Assembly: GCA_019217005.1 (NCBI GenBank)
Contig: JAHBNG010000087.1
Coordinates: forward strand, 1-61,977
Length of the DNA stretch: 61,977 nucleotides
Direction: 5' to 3'
Origin: Chloroflexi bacterium TSY
GTDB taxonomy: Bacteria > Chloroflexota > Anaerolineae > Caldilineales > Caldilineaceae
The notes beneath the pieces are model-generated. The model was given only the letters and a program-made list of their open reading frames with translations, searched no databases and was not told the origin of the DNA. A program made the translations under genes and the position numbers. Of this stretch, positions 1 through 8,696 are shown piece after piece (positions within the stretch are counted from its first letter, which is position 1; the number at the start of each line of letters is the position of its first letter).

Positions 1-383
1 ACAAAGTTGATGGCTTTGTCGCCGATGCGGGACTGACAGTGTAACACCAATTTGGCACCCCGCAGGTTGGCCTCTCCCTTTAGCCTGGCCGTGAGCCGAA
101 CATTCGCAAGTCTGTCGAGTAGCCACTGGCGATGAAGCGATTTCCGGTCATCAGAGGTCCATAGGCTGGACCCGGATTGGGCTGAAGCGCTGTGAACGGG
201 ATGAACAGGCAAATGAAGATAGCCACCGCCTGGATGCGCATGGTTGGAATCGATGCCCCAAGGACTGCAGGAAATCAGCGCATTATCAATGATCTCTGGT
301 GCTGCGGGCTGATTAGGCCCTAGCCAAGTCATCCAGCCGCCGGGGCCAGAAGCAAATGTTTCCCGATAAACGATACTCCCCAT
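1..383 (-). CDS. Hypothetical protein, N-terminal part (runs off the window)
   Basis: An open frame on the minus strand starts at ATG 383-381 and runs without a stop off the left edge, giving about 127 residues. A clear ribosome site (CAGGAG) lies 9 bases before the ATG. The start reads MGSIVYRETFASGPGGWMTW and is rich in G, W, H and S, as in secreted or lectin-like beta-sandwich proteins, but no signal peptide is visible. I do not recognise a family. It lies downstream of the GH4 glycosidase gene on the same strand, separated by repeat-rich DNA, so a role in the same carbohydrate locus is only a guess. Confidence 0.6.
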   Translation of the reverse strand, partial: MGSIVYRETFASGPGGWMTWLGPNQPAAPEIIDNALISCSPWGIDSNHAHPGGGYLHLPVHPVHSASAQSGSSLWTSDDRKSLHRQWLLDRLANVRLTARLKGEANLRGAKLVLHCQSRIGDKAINF

Positions 384-452
384 GATGATTCACTCCTGTG
401 GTTGGATGGCTTGAAGACCAAAAGTCGCTACATTTGAGTCAGGTTTTGTAGG

Positions 453-519
453 GTTGCAAAGTCGCAGAGTTGCAGAGTGATTGCCACGCGTCCACGACGT
501 CTTAATCTTGCAACTCTGC
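453..519. repeat. Octamer tandem array with inverted partner (GTTGCAAA type)
   Basis: Three consecutive 8-base units occupy 453-476: GTTGCAAA, GTCGCAGA, GTTGCAGA. An inverted partner CTTGCAACTCTGC follows at 507-519, so the segment can fold into a stem. It lies in the gap (384-673) between the GH4 gene and the partial gene at the window edge. Similar units recur near 12.0-12.2 kb. Confidence 0.6.
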
Positions 520-562
520 TGTAGCCTTTCAGAAAAAGACTTTCCTGTCGTTGATAGCATTT

Positions 563-623
563 CAGCCAGTCAGCTAGTCAGCCAGTCAGCTAGTCAGCTC
601 TCTGGCTGACTAGCTGACAAGCT
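563..623. repeat. Octamer tandem array with inverted partner (GTCAGCTA type)
   Basis: Four exact 8-base units at 569-600 (GTCAGCTA, GTCAGCCA, GTCAGCTA, GTCAGCTC), preceded by a partial unit CAGCCA. An inverted copy GGCTGACTAGCTGAC follows at 604-618 after only a few bases, so the whole block can form a long hairpin. It is 50 bases past the 3' end of the GH4 gene and could act as a terminator or mRNA-stabilising structure. Confidence 0.7.
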
Positions 624-673
624 ACTGTTTTGCGTGGAAAAACATTATCTGAACATCTATACCTTGCAAGCGA

Positions 674-2029
674 TTATGTAAATTCTGGGAGCAGGTCGGC
701 TTGCAGCTTTAGCAATTCATTCATCATCGCCACCGCGCCCCGATAGGATTTGACAGTTGGATCAAGCAGCAGCGCCTGCAGCAATTTGTTGCGTGAACGC
801 TCGGCATAGGCTTCGACAATCAGTTTCTGAATGCTGCCTTGGACCCGAATCATGGCGGTAACTGCTTCAGGGAGTGGCTCCATTTGGCGTGGATGTATTC
901 CTTCTGCATCCACGGTACAGGGCATTTCGACCACCATATCATCTTGCACACCAGGAATCGCGCCTCGATTCGGGTAGACGATCGCCGGAATCTCTGACTG
1001 AATATTGCAGGCCAATCCTTCCATCAGTGGGACCAGCACTTCATCTGATTGGCTCAGTTGCAGAGGAGATTCTGCCGTCTCAGCGGAGGGCTCACTGGGG
1101 GCGAAGAATGGTCGATCTGTGGGGCTGCGATCCATGGAATAGATGAGTTCTGGGATCCGACCATTCTCCCAGGGATGTCCTTCGGCTGGATCATAGTAAA
1201 ATTGCAGCGGCGTAGAGGCCAGAAATTCAGAGGCCCACCGCACATATTCACCATAGTGGTTGGTTGCGGGTGATGGCCAAAGACCAAAGGTGCGGAATAA
1301 GACTCGTCCCAAGGCCAGTTCATCCCAATCGGCCAAACGGTCCGCCTCGGCTTCCTTGGACCGCAGCAGGGGATAGAGATCTTCACCCGTTCGTCGATTG
1401 CGTACCTCTTGAAACCAGGTAAAGTGATTGAACCCACAGGCCGCGGTTTGCAGATCCTCTTTGGGCATCTCCAACAGACGCGCAATCTGTTCGTGCCCCA
1501 TAAAGACACCATGACAGAGTCCCACTGCTTTCACACTGGTCAGCCGCGATAATCCTTCGCACAGTTTGCTCTCGGGGTTGGAAAAGTTCAAGAGCCAGGC
1601 CTCCGGGCAAAGTTTTTCCATGGTCTGCGCCACCTCTAAAACAGACCCCATGTTGCGTAACGCATGGAAAATGCCACCCGGCCCACCATTCTCGCCATAG
1701 ATTTGTTCGGAGCCATACAGACGAGGAATATGAAAATCCTGCGCCCAATAGAGCATACGGTTTACTTCCACAGCCGTGACGACAAAGTGTGCGCCATCCA
1801 ACGCTTCCTGTAGATTTGTGGTCGTGGTGATCGTCACGTCGCGGCCAAGTTGGGCCGCAGCACGACGGCTAAAATTTTCTGTATGGGTGATGTGGTCGGC
1901 GATGATGTCCATTAGGACCAGTTCTAGATCAAACTCATTGAGAGCGTCACTCAGCAGCACGTCGCCAACTGTCGATCCGGCAAAGGAACGACTGCCCGCA
2001 CCGATCAAGGCAATCTTAAGTTTTTTCAT
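674..2029 (-). CDS. Glycoside hydrolase family 4 (NAD- and metal-dependent glycosidase)
   Basis: A 451-residue protein of normal GH4 length. GH4 enzymes cleave glycosides by an NAD-assisted oxidation/elimination mechanism with a divalent metal. Visible signs are the N-terminal Rossmann segment (IALIGAGSRSFAGS, residues 6-19), NFSNPE (148-153), the metal-binding CHGV (172-175) and GFNH (199-202). As I recall, in GH4 the residues after the Cys-His separate subgroups: CHSV is typical of alpha-galactosidases, and CHG-x has been linked to alpha-glucuronidases or related uronidases. A uronide substrate is therefore plausible but unproven. It starts at ATG 2029 with a weak ribosome site. Downstream in transcription of the ABC transporter and propeller glycosidase genes, it fits a cytoplasmic step acting on imported oligosaccharides. 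Confidence 0.88.
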   Translation of the reverse strand: MKKLKIALIGAGSRSFAGSTVGDVLLSDALNEFDLELVLMDIIADHITHTENFSRRAAAQLGRDVTITTTTNLQEALDGAHFVVTAVEVNRMLYWAQDFHIPRLYGSEQIYGENGGPGGIFHALRNMGSVLEVAQTMEKLCPEAWLLNFSNPESKLCEGLSRLTSVKAVGLCHGVFMGHEQIARLLEMPKEDLQTAACGFNHFTWFQEVRNRRTGEDLYPLLRSKEAEADRLADWDELALGRVLFRTFGLWPSPATNHYGEYVRWASEFLASTPLQFYYDPAEGHPWENGRIPELIYSMDRSPTDRPFFAPSEPSAETAESPLQLSQSDEVLVPLMEGLACNIQSEIPAIVYPNRGAIPGVQDDMVVEMPCTVDAEGIHPRQMEPLPEAVTAMIRVQGSIQKLIVEAYAERSRNKLLQALLLDPTVKSYRGAVAMMNELLKLQADLLPEFT

Positions 2030-2122
2030 GGTTGGTTCGCATCCGCGGTAATCGTTTCCTAGAAAAATTGGGCGTTAGTCATCGTTTCGTCCAGATGGCA
2101 AAGTTTATTCGTTGGTGACGCT

Positions 2123-2143
2123 GAACAAACAAGCTGTTTGTTC
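2123..2143. promoter_or_regulatory. 21-bp palindrome, possible operator, between propeller protein and GH4 genes
   Basis: GAACAAACA and TGTTTGTTC form 9-base arms around AGC. The site lies 94 bases upstream of the GH4 start codon, in the 154-base gap after the propeller gene. Nearly the same palindrome occurs at 49455-49471. It could be a repressor operator or a small dispersed repeat; no regulator is encoded next to it. Confidence 0.4.
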
Positions 2144-2183
2144 TACTATTGGCCTCAACGATGACCAAGGCCAAAATTGTAAT

Positions 2184-3656
2184 CTATTCGAACCAATAAC
2201 TGTATAACCGTGCACTGCGCAGGAATACTCGCAGTTGGATTGGTCCGCCGGAAGGCTCGGGTATCCCATCTTGCCCTTGCCAGTTCACTGCTAGACGCAC
2301 ATTATCTTCAGCAATAGGCACACAATTGTCTCGACCAAATCCATGCATGGGTTGACCCGCTACATCAAGAAGCTCACAGGTCACTTCGCCCTTACCGGCA
2401 TCAGCGTTCAGATAGAGCCGTCCCCCTTCCCAATGGAAGGGCTGTGTCGTAACGAAGCCGCCATTTTCATCTGCATCCATCGAAACGAAACCATCCCGCC
2501 TCAGCGTCGCCAAACAGATGGCGGCGCAGTCCGGATCGGGATTCTCCGGTGGCCAACGAAACTTGATCCCTGTGTAATAAAGCCACAGTTCATCGTCCCG
2601 GAAGACGGGGGAGGAAGGCCCGGGTATTTGCAAGGTGTCATACGCACCTGCCCCTGGTGGCGATGAATCGATGAAGGGTTGGCGGTTTCCCAATCGATCC
2701 CAGTGGCGCATATCGCGGCTGCTGGCCAGCTGGACATGGTGAAACCCGTCGTGATTCCGCCCCTCCCAGGTGCGTCCCACGTGGTGGAACATGGATGCAA
2801 AACCAATATAGCGGCTCTCGTAGCGGGAAATGGCGAAGTTGTAGACATCGACACCATGTCCCTCTGGATGATTGACGACTGGCTGTTGCAGCACTGGGTT
2901 CTCTAGGCGCTGCGCAATCACTTCACGAGCGAGCTGCTGGTCTTCTTCATCCGCATGGAAGACCAGTTCTGGTTCTGTCCAATGCTCAAAGTCCTGGCTC
3001 GTGGTCAGTGCATGGGAGCGTCCGTACGGTCCCCTGACCTTGACCGTGGCAATGAAAAGCTGATTCCGCGCGTCAAAGCTAAAATTGGGTTCGTCGCCCG
3101 ATTCGATGAGGGGAACGTCAAGCTTGGACCAGACAATACCATCAGGAGAGGTGGCAAAGGCAATGGCGTGTTTGGGCTGCAACGTAAAGGTGATTGCTTT
3201 GTAGCGGCGGTTGGGATCGGGATCGTTGCCATCGTAGACCACGCCGAGGGCTTCGCTCGAGCGCTTATCACCCATGGGAACACAGACGGCGTTGTTTTCC
3301 CATGAGCCTTGCACCCCAACCTGGCGTACGATGGGTTGGTACCAGTGCAGCCCATCGCGGCTTTCGTGATATTCAGAGAAACCGGCTTCGTCATGTTGTT
3401 TATCACCGATGGTCCAAAACTTCCAGACCTGCGCGTCGGGATCCCAGGCCGGGGCGCTACGAGTTTGGGGGCGATAGGTTGCACCACCCGGTTTTTCGGT
3501 GGCTCTACGGGTGATCGGCGCGCGGCGAATAACCGCGCCCTTCTTACTGGGCTGGTGCATTGTCTGCCGCAAATTTTCAATGCGGGCGACATCAGCGTTG
3601 TCTAGGAAGAGTTGCCGTTCTGCGTTTGGGAAACGCAATGCAGTTTCGTTTGTCAT
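2184..3656 (-). CDS. Beta-propeller glycosidase-like protein (GH32/43/62-type fold)
   Basis: A 490-residue protein. The open frame extends further upstream, but that part overlaps the permease gene; ATG 3656-3654 with an AAAGGA site just before it is the sensible start. It shows the repeated pattern of five-bladed propeller glycosidases: SAPAWDPD, FSEYHESRDGLHW, IAFATSPDGIVWSK, LTTSQDFEHW and LASSRDMRHW, with aromatic- and acid-rich blade ends throughout. No signal peptide is seen, so it may act in the cytoplasm. It follows the OppC-like permease by 17 bases, so it is probably co-transcribed with the transporter. The exact substrate cannot be read from the sequence. Confidence 0.75.
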   Translation of the reverse strand: MTNETALRFPNAERQLFLDNADVARIENLRQTMHQPSKKGAVIRRAPITRRATEKPGGATYRPQTRSAPAWDPDAQVWKFWTIGDKQHDEAGFSEYHESRDGLHWYQPIVRQVGVQGSWENNAVCVPMGDKRSSEALGVVYDGNDPDPNRRYKAITFTLQPKHAIAFATSPDGIVWSKLDVPLIESGDEPNFSFDARNQLFIATVKVRGPYGRSHALTTSQDFEHWTEPELVFHADEEDQQLAREVIAQRLENPVLQQPVVNHPEGHGVDVYNFAISRYESRYIGFASMFHHVGRTWEGRNHDGFHHVQLASSRDMRHWDRLGNRQPFIDSSPPGAGAYDTLQIPGPSSPVFRDDELWLYYTGIKFRWPPENPDPDCAAICLATLRRDGFVSMDADENGGFVTTQPFHWEGGRLYLNADAGKGEVTCELLDVAGQPMHGFGRDNCVPIAEDNVRLAVNWQGQDGIPEPSGGPIQLRVFLRSARLYSYWFE

Positions 3657-3673
3657 GGCGATTGTGTTCCTTT

Positions 3674-4612
3674 CTAATCCAACGTCATGCGCGGATCGAA
3701 CGCATCGCGCAGCGCATCGCCAAAGAAGTTCACAGAGAGCACGGCGAAGGCGATGGCCACTGCCGACGGGAGCCACCGCCACGGCATCCCTTCCAGGATG
3801 GGAAGTTGCATTGCCGTGGTCAATGTCTGCCCCCAACTGGGTGTCGGTTGCTGAACGCCCAAACCCAGGAAGCTGAGGCCGGCTTCGGTCATGATGGCAC
3901 CTGCCAGACCGAGGGTTGCCGCCACCACGACCGGGCCAACCACGTTGGGCAGGATGTGGCGGAAAATGATGCGACGGGTGGGGACGCCCAAGGCCACCGC
4001 CGCAAGGACAAAATCTTGGCTGCGCAGGCTCAGGAATTGACTGCGAACCAGGCGGGTCATGTCGGGCCAGCCAAAGATGCCGATAATGACCATGATGTTA
4101 AAGATATTGGGTGGCAGGACAGCGGCGACAGTAATGATCAGCAGAAAAGTGGGGAAGCACATAATGATATCGGTGAACCGCATGATGATGTTATCGATGG
4201 CCCCACCCATATACCCGGATACGCTTCCTAGGATCAGTGCAATGGTTGTGTAGATGCCCACCGCCACGATACCCACCGAAAGGGAAACCCGCACCCCATA
4301 GACCAATCGAGCCCAGACATCGCGGCCAATGGCATCAGTCCCCAGAATATGTTCAGCATTGGGCGGTTGGTTCTTCATTTTGAGGTCAATGACGGCGGGG
4401 TCTTGGCTGGCTACGATGGGGGCGAAAACGGCAACGATTACCAAGAGCAGAAGCATGACCAGACCAAGCATTCCCAGTTTGTGCCGCCGCATTCGACGCC
4501 AAAAGCGATATCGGGTCGAGTCGCGCCGCGGTACTTGCAGCGTTTGCGTAAGGTCATTTGACGTTGCGCCAGGTTCAGTCTGTTGCGCAGCGCGTTCTTT
4601 CAGTACCGTCAT
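3674..4612 (-). CDS. ABC transporter permease, DppC/OppC type
   Basis: A 312-residue inner-membrane permease of the peptide/nickel/oligosaccharide (PepT) class. A soluble N-terminal stretch is followed by a first helix near residues 47-68, the HILGTDAIGRDVWARLVYG segment typical of DppC/OppC, and several further helices. The coupling region (ALGVPTRRIIFRHILPN) carries the EAA-like loop that contacts the ATPase, and GLSFLGLGVQQPTPSWG is characteristic of OppC. The next upstream gene, the OppB-type permease, ends 15 bases before it. No OppD/OppF ATPase is in this window. Confidence 0.92.
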   Translation of the reverse strand: MTVLKERAAQQTEPGATSNDLTQTLQVPRRDSTRYRFWRRMRRHKLGMLGLVMLLLLVIVAVFAPIVASQDPAVIDLKMKNQPPNAEHILGTDAIGRDVWARLVYGVRVSLSVGIVAVGIYTTIALILGSVSGYMGGAIDNIIMRFTDIIMCFPTFLLIITVAAVLPPNIFNIMVIIGIFGWPDMTRLVRSQFLSLRSQDFVLAAVALGVPTRRIIFRHILPNVVGPVVVAATLGLAGAIMTEAGLSFLGLGVQQPTPSWGQTLTTAMQLPILEGMPWRWLPSAVAIAFAVLSVNFFGDALRDAFDPRMTLD

Positions 4613-4627
4613 GAGTGTTTGTAATGC

Positions 4628-5590
4628 CTATTCATAGCGAATGCGCGGATCAACGAAGGCGTAGGTGATATCTGTGATCAAATTGCTCAACAATACCACC
4701 AGTGCAACTGTGAAGTTCACTCCCATGATCACCGGATAATCGCGCGCAAAGATGGCGCCAAGGCTGTAGGTGCCCATACCGGGCCAGGCAAAGATGAATT
4801 CAATGATTACCGTACCACCAATCAAATAGGGGATGTTCAAGCCGATGATGGTGATTACGGGAATCAGCGCATTGCGCAGCGCATGAACCAGTAGGGTCGC
4901 TCTCTCTGCCAGCCCTTTGGCGCGGGCGACCGTGATATAGTCTTGCCGTATCACATCCAACATACTTCCTCGCGCGTATCGCATGAAGCTGGCGACGCTG
5001 CCCAAGCCCAAAACGGTGGCTGGCAAGATCATGTGATGCACACGGGTCAAGAAGGTGGCCGATTCGCCATAGTTTGTAATGCCCGATGTCGGGAAGAGCG
5101 GGATCTTGAGGGAGAACAGATAGATCGCCCCAATGGCAAACACAAAACCAGGAGTAGAGATCCAAAAGAAGCCCAGAATGGTCAGAAGCTGATCAATCCA
5201 CGAGTACTGCTTGACGGCGGCAATGATGCCTAAGATGGCACCAACGATGATGCCAAAGAGCAGGGAGGTCATGGTCAGTTGCAGCGTTGCTGGTAGCCGT
5301 TCCAAAATCTCATCGCGCACAGATGCACCCGACACGAGGGAGTAGCCCAAATTGCCGCGCGCCAATTCACGGAGCCAGATAAAGTAGCGCTCATGAGGTG
5401 GTCGATTCAAGCCGTAGTTCTCACGCATGATCTCCAACTGCTCTGGCGAGAAAGAGACGGCCGCATTGGGGGGCATCATGCCCGAAACGAAATCGCCCGG
5501 CATCAGTTCGGCCAGGATAAAGGTCACGAGGGTTAATCCCAACAGAATAGGAACCGAAATTGCTAAGCGACGCAGTATGTATGTTCGCAA
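4628..5590 (-). CDS. ABC transporter permease, DppB/OppB type
   Basis: A 320-residue membrane protein with the N-terminal signature of DppB/OppB (YILRRLAISVPILLGLTLVTF), the MPGDF motif, a large extracytoplasmic loop and the EAA-like loop (ARAKGLAERATLLVHALRNALIPVI). It pairs with the DppC-type permease downstream. The start appears to be TTG 5590-5588, preceded by GTGAGG; no in-frame ATG near the expected N-terminus fits, so the non-ATG start is likely. It acts with the binding protein encoded just upstream on the same strand. Confidence 0.9.
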   Translation of the reverse strand: MRTYILRRLAISVPILLGLTLVTFILAELMPGDFVSGMMPPNAAVSFSPEQLEIMRENYGLNRPPHERYFIWLRELARGNLGYSLVSGASVRDEILERLPATLQLTMTSLLFGIIVGAILGIIAAVKQYSWIDQLLTILGFFWISTPGFVFAIGAIYLFSLKIPLFPTSGITNYGESATFLTRVHHMILPATVLGLGSVASFMRYARGSMLDVIRQDYITVARAKGLAERATLLVHALRNALIPVITIIGLNIPYLIGGTVIIEFIFAWPGMGTYSLGAIFARDYPVIMGVNFTVALVVLLSNLITDITYAFVDPRIRYE

Positions 5591-5607
5591 CGAAACAACC
5601 TCACCAA

Positions 5608-5750
5608 GTGATAGGGTGACAAAGTGACAAGGTGACTCTCGGCTAACGACATGTTATCGATTATCAGTGCCGATAATTAGAGTACCAATTGCAAACCACG
5701 TCGCAAATTCTGCTCCTTCACCCTGGCACCCTATCACCTTGTCATCTTAT
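5608..5750. repeat. Paired inverted octamer arrays between permease and binding-protein genes
   Basis: Left array at 5608-5639: GTGATAGG, GTGACAAA, GTGACAAG, GTGACTCT. Right array at 5719-5750 in reverse complement: CACCCTGG, CACCCTAT, CACCTTGT, CATCTTAT. Each array is four exact 8-base units. They flank 79 bases of AT-rich DNA. They lie 10 bases past the end of the binding-protein gene, inside the transporter operon, where a stem could lower expression of the permeases relative to the binding protein. Confidence 0.65.
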
Positions 5751-5760
5751 CGAAAGGTCC

Positions 5761-7455
5761 CTAACCAGACACAGACCAATTCACCGCATTGTTATAGCCA
5801 TTGTTCCAGGGATAATATCGATTCCACAGTGCGTCCTCGTTAAAGCCGCTCACCCGCTTATTGACCGCCACGACACCGGTGAACTGGAGGAAGGGCATCA
5901 TGGGCAACTCTTCGTTCAACTTGACCTGAATCTCGTGGTGGATGGCACGTCGTTCATCCTCATCGACCACATTGACGGTCTGGTTGAAGAGTTCCGTGGC
6001 CTCCGGATCATCCCAGGGTGTCCGGCAACGTTCGGCATCGGTGAAGAAGGAGTTATAGTCTTCGGGGAAAGCAAAACCCCAACCCTGATAGTACATGTCA
6101 AAGTCGCAGGCTTCCTGCGCTGCGCTGGCCGACTGACCTTCCAGGTATTGCAATTGCGTTTTGACACCGACTTGCGCCAAATACTGTTGGATGGCGGCCA
6201 TAATGTCCTGGTGCAGTGCATCACCATAGTACCAATGCACCTTGAGTTCTGTGTTGGGGTCCCAGGCACCATCTGCTTCGGCGGCGGCCAACAGTTCCTT
6301 GGCCTTTTCTGGGTTGTATTCGTATTGGTTGAGATCGGGTGCCAGCCAAGGCCCCATTTCCATATAGGAGTTATATGGCTTACATAGACCGGCATAGAGA
6401 GATTCGCAGATCCCCTCTCGGTCAATACCGTAAGCCAACGCCTGGCGCACTCGCTTGTCTGCCAAACGGGGTGATTCGTAATTCAGCAGGAATACGCGGA
6501 TGTAGTTTCGATCGACCAGATGAAGCTCAACGTTATCCAACTGCTGCACCTGCTCGTAAAAGTCCTGGGGCACATTCCAAACGTCCAGTTCGCCTTTCTG
6601 CAACGCAATAAACTGAGTATCTGCCTCGCCGTGGTTCTTGAAGAGAATGCGCTCCAGGTTGGGCGTACCGCCATAGTAATCATCGTTGCGCACAAGCTCG
6701 ACAAATTGGTCACGCTCGGCCTGCACAAATTTGAATGGTCCAGAGCCGATATTGAGTTCTGGTGTGTACCAAGCCGGAGCATGGTGTTCCACAACATCCT
6801 CTGGCGCGACATCCCCAAAGATATGAGCGGGCAAGATTTGTAGGTCCGTGATTGCAGACAAATGCCAACCAACCTTGGGCTGCTCCAGCTCAAAGATGAC
6901 GGTAAAGTCGTCGGGAACCTGAACGCCAGGCAATTCGTCGGTTTCGCCGTCGTAGTAGGCTTGACCGCCCTTGAGGCTACTGATCCAGCGTTCGGGGTTA
7001 ATGTTCGTGGCCTGAATCATCATAAATCTGACGGTCGCTTCCACATCCCTGGCCGTCACCGGTTCGCCATCATGCCACGTGGCATCCTCGCGCAGCTTGA
7101 AGCTGTAGGTGGTGGCATCGTCCGACACTTCCCATTCAGTTGCCAGATTGCCATGCGGTACATTGTTGCGATCCAGATCAAACAGCCGGCTGTGGGTCAA
7201 CATCGCGCCCAGATTGCTGCTATAGCCATACTGGTAGGTTGGCCGGTATGGGCTGTAGGTGCCCCAGGGACCATTCGTGTCCAAAACGAGTGTACCCTCT
7301 TCAGCGGCAGACTGGGCTGCGGCGGAATCTGCAGCTGGTTCCGCGGCGGGAGCCGCACCAGGGGCAGCGGGTACACAGGCTGCTAACAGAGCAGTGGTCG
7401 CTGTGGCGGAAGAGATACTCAAAAAGTCACGACGGGTCAATTTTCGCCTTTCCAT
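5761..7455 (-). CDS. ABC transporter substrate-binding protein, family 5 (lipoprotein)
   Basis: A 564-residue extracytoplasmic solute-binding protein. The N-terminus has a twin-arginine motif (RRDFLS, residues 8-13), a hydrophobic stretch and a lipobox ending in Cys27 (LLAAC), followed by an Ala/Pro-rich linker, as in exported lipoproteins. The body matches family 5: YSFKLREDATWHDGEPVTARDV, SGPFKFVQ, RQALAYGIDREGI. Family 5 proteins in this kind of context often bind oligosaccharides as well as peptides. I place the start at ATG 7455 rather than the TTG just before it, because AAGGAGG lies 7 bases upstream of the ATG. It begins a minus-strand operon with the two permeases. Confidence 0.92.
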   Translation of the reverse strand: MERRKLTRRDFLSISSATATTALLAACVPAAPGAAPAAEPAADSAAAQSAAEEGTLVLDTNGPWGTYSPYRPTYQYGYSSNLGAMLTHSRLFDLDRNNVPHGNLATEWEVSDDATTYSFKLREDATWHDGEPVTARDVEATVRFMMIQATNINPERWISSLKGGQAYYDGETDELPGVQVPDDFTVIFELEQPKVGWHLSAITDLQILPAHIFGDVAPEDVVEHHAPAWYTPELNIGSGPFKFVQAERDQFVELVRNDDYYGGTPNLERILFKNHGEADTQFIALQKGELDVWNVPQDFYEQVQQLDNVELHLVDRNYIRVFLLNYESPRLADKRVRQALAYGIDREGICESLYAGLCKPYNSYMEMGPWLAPDLNQYEYNPEKAKELLAAAEADGAWDPNTELKVHWYYGDALHQDIMAAIQQYLAQVGVKTQLQYLEGQSASAAQEACDFDMYYQGWGFAFPEDYNSFFTDAERCRTPWDDPEATELFNQTVNVVDEDERRAIHHEIQVKLNEELPMMPFLQFTGVVAVNKRVSGFNEDALWNRYYPWNNGYNNAVNWSVSG

Positions 7456-7508
7456 CAATTTTCCTCCTTTTTATGTGGAACCGTGCTATAGATAGCAAGA
7501 TTATTGCA

Positions 7509-7527
7509 CAGAATACGTGGTATTCTG
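7509..7527. promoter_or_regulatory. Operator-like palindrome in the leader of the binding-protein gene
   Basis: CAGAATAC and GTATTCTG form perfect 8-base arms around GTG. The site is between the predicted promoter (7583-7611) and the start codon at 7455, where a repressor could block transcription. No regulator gene is adjacent. Confidence 0.45.
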
Positions 7528-7582
7528 AATCTCTGGCCGTAGTTGAATTGGGGCTCTGGGGGAATCGGAGAGTGTCTTGGAT

Positions 7583-7611
7583 AGACTAGCACGAAACAGT
7601 TGTAGTGTCAA
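7583..7611 (-). promoter_or_regulatory. Predicted sigma-70 promoter of the transporter operon
   Basis: On the minus strand TTGACA (7611-7606) is followed after exactly 17 bases by TAGTCT (7588-7583). This would give a leader of about 120 bases before ATG 7455, including the palindrome at 7509-7527. Confidence 0.55.
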
Positions 7612-7832
7612 GGCAAGAATATTTGGGCATATGTGGTAGATTTGACAAAGCTCTCTGTCTGAATCGATAATTGAGTGAGTTCCCAATTCTACTCTCTCAA
7701 TCTTTCGAGCCCAAACTCATCTCCCAAATGTGTGAAGGAGGCCATTGCCCTTCTTGAAGAACAAAAGGCCGAACCCGTTTGTGGTAGATGCTCATGCGGT
7801 CTTAGAAATGCTTATTGGATAAACACAACACC
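7612..7832. other. Intergenic region between divergent genes
   Basis: About 220 bases without a convincing gene. It contains a 19-base word CTCATCTCCCAAATGTGTG at 7716-7734 that recurs exactly at 26373-26391. It also has a short frame at 7781-7822 reading VVDAHAVLEMLIG then a stop, which faintly resembles the start of a PIN-domain protein but is too short to call. Confidence 0.4.
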
Positions 7833-8696
7833 ATGATTATTGACACCCACGTCCATGTCTGGGAGATCGACCCGCCCAAATATCCCATTGGTCCTACTGC
7901 GCCGAACTGGACTTCCATGCCCGACGAACCCGGCACTGCCGACGAACTGCTGGCTGAGATGGATGATCATGACGTTGATTGGGCCGTTCTCGTGCAGACA
8001 AGCTGGTCCACCTGGGATAATGGTTATATTGCTGACTCGGTAGAACGCTTCCCCAATCGCTTTATTGGTCATGGCTTAATCGATCCCCAGGATCCTGACA
8101 ATGCAGCGCAAGCACGCTATTGGGTCCAGGAGAGCGGGTTGGCGGGCTTCCGTTTTCACCCCATGTACTATCCTGATGAGGAAATTCTCTTGACGCCTCA
8201 AAATGGCCCACTTTGGGAGGAGATCGCCGCGCTCGATGTTGTCATCCAATTTCACCTGCGAGCGGAGCAAGCCAACCAAGTAGCTGTGTTAGCCAAGCGA
8301 TATCCGCATCTACGGCTGATTTTGGATCACATGGGGTATCCGCAAGTGAGTGAGCCGTTGCGTATGTATCAACCCGTTGTCGATCTCGCTCAATATGACA
8401 ATGTCTATTTTAAGCTCTCTGATGTCGCGGGACATTCAAAGCAAGCATTCCCATACACAGACGTGCATCCATTTATTCAACAGTTGCTCGATGCATTCGG
8501 AGCAGCGCGAACCGTTTGGGGGACGGGCTATCCGGGGCATCATCGGGTCAAGCACAACTGGCCGACCCTGGCTGACGAGTTGCGGCTGATTCGAGAAGGG
8601 CTACCGTTTTTATCGGAATCCGAGCGGGAGGGGATATTGGGCCGTACAGCGATGGCAATCTGGAAGGAGACGATCGAATATGCAGAGAAACATTGA
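7833..8696 (+). CDS. Amidohydrolase family (amidohydrolase_2) metal-dependent hydrolase
   Basis: A 287-residue TIM-barrel hydrolase of the COG3618-like group, which includes lactonases and decarboxylases of sugar and aromatic metabolism. The metal-binding DTHVHVW motif is at the N-terminus; AGFRFHPMYY, the FHLRAEQ strand, LILDHMG and WGTGYPG (near residue 238) follow, as in the family. I chose ATG 7833, which puts the motif at residues 4-10; an in-frame TTG lies six codons earlier. The ribosome site is poor. It overlaps the next gene by 17 bases, suggesting translational coupling. Another member of the family is at 36708-37559. Confidence 0.85.
   Translation: MIIDTHVHVWEIDPPKYPIGPTAPNWTSMPDEPGTADELLAEMDDHDVDWAVLVQTSWSTWDNGYIADSVERFPNRFIGHGLIDPQDPDNAAQARYWVQESGLAGFRFHPMYYPDEEILLTPQNGPLWEEIAALDVVIQFHLRAEQANQVAVLAKRYPHLRLILDHMGYPQVSEPLRMYQPVVDLAQYDNVYFKLSDVAGHSKQAFPYTDVHPFIQQLLDAFGAARTVWGTGYPGHHRVKHNWPTLADELRLIREGLPFLSESEREGILGRTAMAIWKETIEYAEKH

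Noticed and set aside
453..623. CRISPR array
   Set aside because: Repeat units are 8 bases without spacers, and no cas genes are present.
7781..7822. Start of a PIN-domain toxin gene (VVDAHAVLEMLIG)
   Set aside because: Only 13 residues before a stop, no flanking similarity and no antitoxin gene; chance is likely.
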